Below are positions 58,296 to 64,000 of a stretch of DNA of 64,000 nucleotides, piece after piece. Numbering within the stretch: position 1 is the first letter of the stretch; each line of letters starts with the position of its first letter. The stretch is from Peromyscus leucopus. Its lineage: Eukaryota > Chordata > Mammalia > Rodentia > Cricetidae. The stretch is taken from contig NC_051086.1 of NCBI RefSeq assembly GCF_004664715.2, positions 74,241,486 to 74,305,485 of the forward strand, given 5' to 3'. Position numbers and translations under genes: made by a program. The notes under the pieces are model-generated. The model did not search any database. It was not told the origin of the DNA and was given only the letters and a program-made list of their open reading frames with translations.

Positions 58296-58645
58296 ATTAT
58301 ATACTTAATGTGCATACATGTGTGCATGTGTGCGCAGGAATGCATATGCCTGTGGAGGGCAGAGGTTGATGTCAGCTATCTTCCTCAGTTACTTTTTACT
58401 GTTTTTTTTTTTTTTTTAAAGACAGAACCACTCATTAGACCTGGGGTTTCCCAATTTGACTAGACAGGCTACCAGCAAACCCCAGGGATCTATTTACCTT
58501 CCTCTGTCAGCACTGGGATTCCCAGCCAGTGCTGTGCTGCCACAGCTTTTTTTTTTTTTTCCCCAAACATGAGTGCTTGGGATGGAATTTAGGTCCTCAT
58601 GCTTGTACAGCATCATTTTACAGAGTGAGCCGTCTCCCCAGCCTT
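58296..58645 (-). mobile_element. Composite rodent SINE, same type as 25838
   Basis: 'gcctgtggagggcagaggttgatgtcagctatcttcctcag', 'agacctggggtttcccaatttgactag', 'cagcactgggattcc', 'ggtcctcatgcttgtacagca' and 'gtgagccgtctccccagcc'. Two internal T runs. Confidence 0.75.
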
Positions 58646-58684
58646 GTGTAGTTTAATAGGTAAACAGCTTTCCAAACGGTGATG

Positions 58685-59097
58685 TGTGGTGGCTAGTCTT
58701 ATGTCAGTTTGACACAAGCTAGAGTTATCAGAAGGGAGGGAGCCTCAATTGGGAAAATGCCTCCATAAGATCCAACTGGAATGCATTTACATAATTAGTG
58801 ATTGATGGGGGAGGGCCCAGCCTACTGTGGGTGGTACCATCCCTGGGCTGGTGGTCTTAAGAGTCTATGAGAAAGCAGGCTGAGCAAGCCATAGGGAGCA
58901 AGCCAGCAGGCAGCACTCCTCCATGGCCTCTTCATCAGCTCCTGCCTTCAGGTTCCTGCCCTGTTTGAGTTCTTATCCTGACTCCCTTCACTGATGAGCA
59001 TAAATATGGAGGTGTAAGCCAAATAAACCCTTTCCTCCCCAACTTGCTTTTTGGTCATGGTGTTTTGTCACAGCAATAGAAACCCTAAGTAAGACAT
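58685..59097 (+). mobile_element. Rodent LTR-like repeat, copy 1
   Basis: 'cagtttgacacaagctagagttatc', 'gggagggcccagcctactgtgggtgg', 'gctgagcaagccatagggagcaagcc', 'gtaagccaaataaaccctttcctcccc' and the end 'gaaaccctaagtaagaca'. Abundant family; name not certain. Confidence 0.7.
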
Positions 59098-59366
59098 GGT
59101 GTCATTTTATATTTCTATTGTCATTGTATGAGAGATACAGTTTCTCTATTCTCTCAACAAGTAGCATGGTGAGCCTTTATAATTTACCTATGAGACAGGT
59201 GTCTCATAATATTTCATAGTGACTTTTATTTACATTTTCTTAGCAACTCTTTAAATTGCTAGTAGACACTCAAGGAAACCTGAGATATCAAGCATTCCCC
59301 ATTTTTTTGACCACCTGTATGTTTTCATTAAGTGGCTATCTAAAACTTTTACATTTTAAAAGGTTA

Positions 59367-59573
59367 ATTTTAATTTTTAACTATGTGTGTGCATATATGT
59401 CTATGTGTGGGTAAGTGTACTTACATGCAAAGACTATAGAGGACATCAGATCCCTTGGAGCTGGAATTATAGGTTGTATTGAGCTATGTGACTTGGGTGT
59501 TAGGAATCAAATTTGGGTCCTTTGCAAAAAACAGTATGTTCTCTTAGTCACTGAACCATTTCTTCTGGCCCTA
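59367..59573 (-). mobile_element. B3 SINE, diverged
   Basis: 'ggacatcagatcccttggagctggaattataggttg' and the head in reverse, 'cactgaaccatttcttctggccc'. Confidence 0.8.
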
Positions 59574-59584
59574 ATTCTTTCCCG

Positions 59585-59830
59585 TTTTTAATCAGACTGT
59601 TTGTTTTATATTATTGAGTTCTGAGAGTTCTTTATATATTCTGGATATCAATCCATAACTGATAGGTATTGCCAAAGAATTTTTCTTACTTTTTTACTTT
59701 TCTAGCCCTTTCTTAAGAAACAGTGTTGTTCAAAGAGAAGTTTTTGATTTTTATTGAATCATAGTTTTCTTTTTATCTTTTTTCTTTGATAGTTTATGCT
59801 TTTTGTACCTATACAAGAAGTCGGTCTAAC
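59585..59830 (-). mobile_element. Old LINE-1 fragment
   Basis: 'ttgagttctgagagttctttatatattctggatatcaatcc' and 'agaagtttttgatttttattg' are reverse-strand L1 phrases. Confidence 0.65.
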
Positions 59831-60049
59831 TTTCATATATATTCTTTGATAAAGAGAGTAACTTTTTTTTGTAAAACCTAGAGAAAAGTTGTCTAGACTT
59901 CAAAACTTTCTTGAAATTCACTTCTATGTGAATGTCTTGAAGATGCCATCCACAAATAAAATAAAGCTTTCTGAGTTTTAGTTCATAGAGTTCTTTCCTT
60001 CTGTTAAAAATTTGTTTTTGTTTGTAGAACCATCTGTCCTCATAAGGTT

Positions 60050-60434
60050 TGACTGTCAACTTGACACAGTCTAGAGTCACCCAAGAAAGGAAGATTCAAC
60101 TGAGGTATTGCTTACATCAGATGGCCTGTGGGCATGTCTATGGGGTATAGTTTCAATTGTTAATTGATACAAGAGGAGCCAGCCCACTCCAGGTTGTACC
60201 ATTCCTAGGCAGGCAGTTCTGGATTGTATAACAAAGCTAGCTTGTAATGAACATATGAGTGAGCTAGCAAGTACTGTTTGTCTGTGGTTTCTGATTCAAG
60301 TTCCTTCTTGAGTTCCTACCCTGACATCCTTCAATGATGGGCTATCACCTGGAAGAGTAAGTTGAAATAAATATCCTCCAAGCTGCTTTTGGACAGAGTG
60401 TTTTATCATAAGAGAAAGAAAACTAAGACACCAT
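60050..60434 (+). mobile_element. Rodent LTR-like repeat, copy 2 (older)
   Basis: Same order as 58685: 'gactgtcaacttgacacag', 'gccagcccactccaggttg', 'ccttcaatgatgggctatcacctgg', 'tgaaataaat' and 'aaactaagaca'. More diverged. Confidence 0.65.
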
Positions 60435-60991
60435 TCTTAGATAGTTTTATTGTTTTTTATTGATTGATCATTACATTCTAAGATATTCAGAATTCTTTGC
60501 CTGGGTCATTGTTTTGAACCTATTTTCTGTTGCAATAAATTTTTTGATGTTCCTTGATCTATGTGTTTTTATCAGTCATTTATAACCATGTTAGGCTATA
60601 GTTTAAGGATATGATGCTAACCATAGCCCTTTTCTCTTTTGCTTTATGTAAAGGCTGGATCAACTCAGCAATGGAGGATGTGTGCCTTTCCTGAAGTCAT
60701 ATCTTAGGAAAGTACAAAGGTGGCATTTTGTTGTTGGTAATAATTATCATTGGGTTATTGAATGCATTTTCTTTTTTGCTTCAGTTTTTCAAGGAATCTT
60801 TTTCCTACAGCTTTACCATTGAGATGGAATAATATGCTCATTTCCTGAAATACTTCATAATCATTAACAGCTCTACACAGAAACAAATCATAAACAACAG
60901 AATCTGAAACTTCCCTAATTGGTCCTTAGTTTTCTTGCCTTAATGCTTAGTCTTAACATTAGCTATACCGGTTAAGAATACTCATGTTTTT

Positions 60992-61170
60992 TTTTGTTTG
61001 TTTGTTTGTTTGTTTTTGTCTTTGTTTTTTCGAGACAGGGTTTCTCTGTGTAGCTTTGTGCCTTTCCTGGAACTCACTTGGTAGCCCAGGCTGGCCTTGA
61101 ACTCACAGAGATCTGCCTGCCTCTGCCTCCCGAGTGCTGGGATTAAAGGCGTGTGCCACCACCGCCCAGC
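60992..61170 (-). mobile_element. B1 SINE, cricetid type, with long target duplication
   Basis: Reverse-strand B1 with (TTTG)n tail and 'gtgcctttcctggaactcacttgg'. It ends 'caccaccgcccagc'. The duplication taagaatactcatg plus T residues occurs at 60973 and 61171. Confidence 0.95.
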
Positions 61171-61468
61171 TAAGAATACTCATGTTTTTAACAAGAAAAA
61201 TATTCGTCTTGAATTATCTTCTACAGAAGTGGTTACTTCCTTATTCAGTTATACTACTAAGGCAGCCTCTGGGCCTCTGTGATACATGTCCACAAATCTA
61301 TTTCTTGCACTAGATCATGAGTTTCTTGAAGATAGGAAGTACTCTCTCTTCACATCCCCTGTCCCCTAGTACCACAGCTGAGGACTTTAATTCAGGTACC
61401 AGGGAGATGAAAGTATATGTTGAAGTTACGTCAGGATTGCTGTGAGCTAATAAAGCACTCATGTATAG

Positions 61469-61923
61469 TGATATTTTATTTGTACTAAAATGTGATTTGT
61501 ATGTTAATAAATAAAGTTGCCTGGGGGTCAGAACTATTAGAGCCATAGCAAAAGCTGGGTGGTGGTGGTGGTGGTGGTGCACGGCTTTAATCCCAGCACT
61601 TGGTAGGCAGAGCTAGGTAGGTCTCTGTGGTTCAAGGATACAGCCAACATTGGAGACACACACCTTTAATCTCAATACCAACCATAGAAGACCTGGAGGT
61701 CTGTACAGACAGGCAGTGATGAGGCAGTCATGTGGTTGGGTTTACAACCACTGAGAAGGCAGAACAGAAAGTCTATATAAAGACAAAAACACAGGAAGTA
61801 GGTCTCTTGGCTGAAGAGGCTAGAAGCAGCAGATGGGTAAGGCTCTTAGCTCTGATCTCTTGGCTTTCTTCTTTGCATTGTTTCTGTGTTTCTTATTTAA
61901 TAAGACTGTTGGTTATGTCTACA
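61469..61923 (+). mobile_element. LTR-like element containing B1-like modules (family C)
   Basis: Begins TGATATTTTATTTG and ends ATGTCTACA. 'gttaataaataaagttgcctgg' is near the start. Two B1-like blocks follow (a (GGT)n-expanded 'gctgggtggtgg…gctttaatcccagcacttgg', then 'cacacacctttaatctc'). A later TATA-like 'gtctatataaagac' at about 61772. No target duplication was found. Confidence 0.65.
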
Positions 61924-62189
61924 CTGATGTTTCTATATCATTTTTCTTTCTGGGAATAGAAGACATGTGGAGATGAAAAGCTAAGTTTTACCGTCACATA
62001 TTCTTGGATTTAAATGCCAACTCGAATTCTGTCACATGCTGGGTATGTCACTTGGTACTTTTTTTCTTTTGTACATCTATTTTCTTTTTTTGAATTTAGT
62101 ATGTACATTATTATACATAATATTACTATTAATGTATATGTGAATGAGAGACAGAGACAAAAGGAGCAGAGACACAGAGAGACAGAGAG

Positions 62190-62335
62190 TCTATGTGCAT
62201 GTCACAATGTATGCTTGGTGATCACAGGACAGCTTGTGAGGACTGGTTCTCTACTTCCTCTGTATGGGTCCTGGGGCTTGAACTCTGGTCCTCAGCCTTG
62301 GAAGCAAGGGCCTTTACCTTTTGAGCCCTATTTAT
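62190..62335 (-). mobile_element. Degenerate B2/B3-type SINE
   Basis: 'gtcctggggcttgaactctggtcctcagccttgg' and 'aagggcctttaccttttgagccc' match a reversed tRNA-SINE head. Confidence 0.6.
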
Positions 62336-62339
62336 GGGC

Positions 62340-64000
62340 TCATATTAATTTTCCTATTTGTAAGGATAATAACACCAGACTTTGGGCTTTTTTTAGTGTT
62401 AAGTGAGCCACACAAAGTATGTAGCACAGAGTATTCAATATGTGGTAGGTAGTAGATGTTAATAGTGGGATCATCAGAATATATTTGGAAGCATATGTTC
62501 ATACCAGGAGAGTTTTTTCTGCCTTAGAGAGCCTTCTAATACATTGAATTTTATATGAACAACTATGGAATGCTATGTTGGTTTATAGAAACAACTGTAT
62601 CTCATGAGCCTTCTAGAATTTTCCTTGTCTGACTTTTAATCTTCTTATATGATGGCCCGTGTTGTGTCTGTTGACGCTTTTTTGTTCATTAAATCTAAAT
62701 GCTGCATTTAAGTTGAGTCTTACCAACTGTAAGGATTATGACTTCCCAAATGGAAAGTTCACATGAAGGGTTCTGTGTCTTACACATGCCACTTACAAAT
62801 ATAGGACTCTTGTCTGTAGACTCATAACCAAACTACTGTAATATTTCAGTGTTTATAATCATTTGAAAGGTAAAAGTGTCCATGCAATTTAAGTATTTTT
62901 AAAGTATCTTGTGCCTGCATCCATATGCATTACTGATGCTAGAAGCGAATGCATGTGACACCATTCATTCACTTACTCATGCATCTAATTTTCTTTTGTA
63001 TGTTGTTTTTTCTTTTTATTAGTATCTATTCACTATAAATGTTTCCATTATTTCATTTTTAGCTTTTCTATTCATTAATTCTTTCCTTCCCCTACTTTTA
63101 ATAGGGACTCAGATAAAAGTCAGACCACCATCTTTTCTCTTGAAGACCTACTTCTTGACAGCCATTGTACTCAGCCCCAGAATGCTTAGTCATGTGCAAC
63201 ACAGCTTCCTACAAGTGTCTTAACTTGTAAAACTGGGGTAAAGTTCATCAGGGGAAAAAATCTACATTTTCTGAAAAATAATAATATTTTAAAAGTTAAA
63301 AATATTTGGAGAAAGATAGTTTTAAATTAGCTTCACAAGCATGCAGGCAACTTTCAGCAGGACTTCAAGAATACCACCCACTCCGTTCAATTTCACATCC
63401 TCTATCCCCCATGGACACTGAGGCCTTGTGTATATGCCATCAATTTTCAGGCTCCTTGCAAGCTGAAGAATTCATGCATGGCAGATACAATCTTTTCTGT
63501 TACTTGTAATTTCTCCAGAGTATGTTCATGCTGATACCTGGCTTGGCTCAACAGATTTAAGTATGCATGTTGTTGTATCTGATAAAGTAATAATATAAGT
63601 AGGCTGAGATGCCTGGAATCAGCTGGATATTGTTTTACATGAAATTCTGTTGTTATGGACAGATGTCTTCCATACAGAACAGCCAGATCATTCATTCTTC
63701 CATGATGAAAGTTTTTCCCTTCCCCCTTCTTCATTCTCTGCCTCCCTCTTCTTTGGAAAGCACCCAGCACCCCTATAAAACACACACATCTGGGGCATCC
63801 ATTCTCCAATTTTCTGGATGTCTTAAGCTAATGTTTCCATTAGTTTGTGTTTGCTTCCTTGAAGCAGGATAATTGATTTGCCCATATCCAGATCTATACA
63901 TTATGTATTAGTAGATGAGAAATCACACACAAATGGTAGGACATGGCAGGCGGCAGCCACACAGATTAGCTTCAGCTGATCAAATAATAACTACAAGTCA
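62340..64000. other. Intergenic, no recognised feature
   Basis: AT-rich, unique-looking sequence. ORFs of up to 120 codons at the right edge have no recognisable content. Nothing on either strand looks like an exon. Confidence 0.55.

Noticed and set aside
59826..60080. 84-codon minus-strand ORF rich in Lys, Leu and Tyr
   Set aside because: It lies between LINE-1 and LTR-like repeats, is AT-rich, and shows no recognisable domain.
62014..62406. 130-codon plus-strand ORF
   Set aside because: It spans a degenerate reversed B2/B3 SINE and flanking AT-rich sequence, with no recognisable protein content.

Overview
This is a mammalian nuclear window from a rodent, most likely a cricetid (hamster, vole or deer-mouse group). 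B1, B2/B3, B4 and ID SINEs, URR1 hAT elements and rodent LTRs are dense. The B1 copies carry the longer middle segment (reverse strand: 'cctttcctggaactcgcttt') that I associate with cricetids rather than Mus. The species cannot be fixed from the window.

One protein-coding gene is present: Tom1l1 (target of Myb1-like 1, Srcasm) on the minus strand. Ten coding exons run from the start codon in a CpG island at 30229 down to 339. Every junction has GT/AG, all phases agree, and the joined exons give 343 codons plus one base without a stop. They cover the VHS domain (exons 2-5), a proline-rich linker with a PTAP motif (exon 6), the GAT domain (exons 7-9) and a clathrin-box-like LLDLS (exon 10). The C-terminal exons lie beyond position 1. 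The protein is an endosomal adaptor, and these modules link ubiquitinated cargo, TSG101/ESCRT and clathrin.

Layout: 1-30229 is Tom1l1. Its introns are full of SINEs, an LTR nested in a B4 element, and microsatellites. About 30.06-30.48 kb is the CpG-island promoter. From 30.5 to 64 kb I find no gene. This matches the large gene-poor interval known upstream of TOM1L1 in mammals. It holds MIR and L2 relics, B1/B2/B3 SINEs, antisense LINE-1 pieces, solo LTRs and one class II endogenous provirus at 43.1-46.9 kb. The provirus is clearly defective, with two LTRs, a 6-bp target duplication and only the integrase end of pol.

No novel multi-gene system is visible. The observations most worth a second look are the deleted provirus with its TA-rich break, two nested LTR insertions, two solo LTRs that carry paired B1-like modules, a CTCF-like motif at 38454, and a lone CpG/NRF1-like spot at about 56.35 kb.
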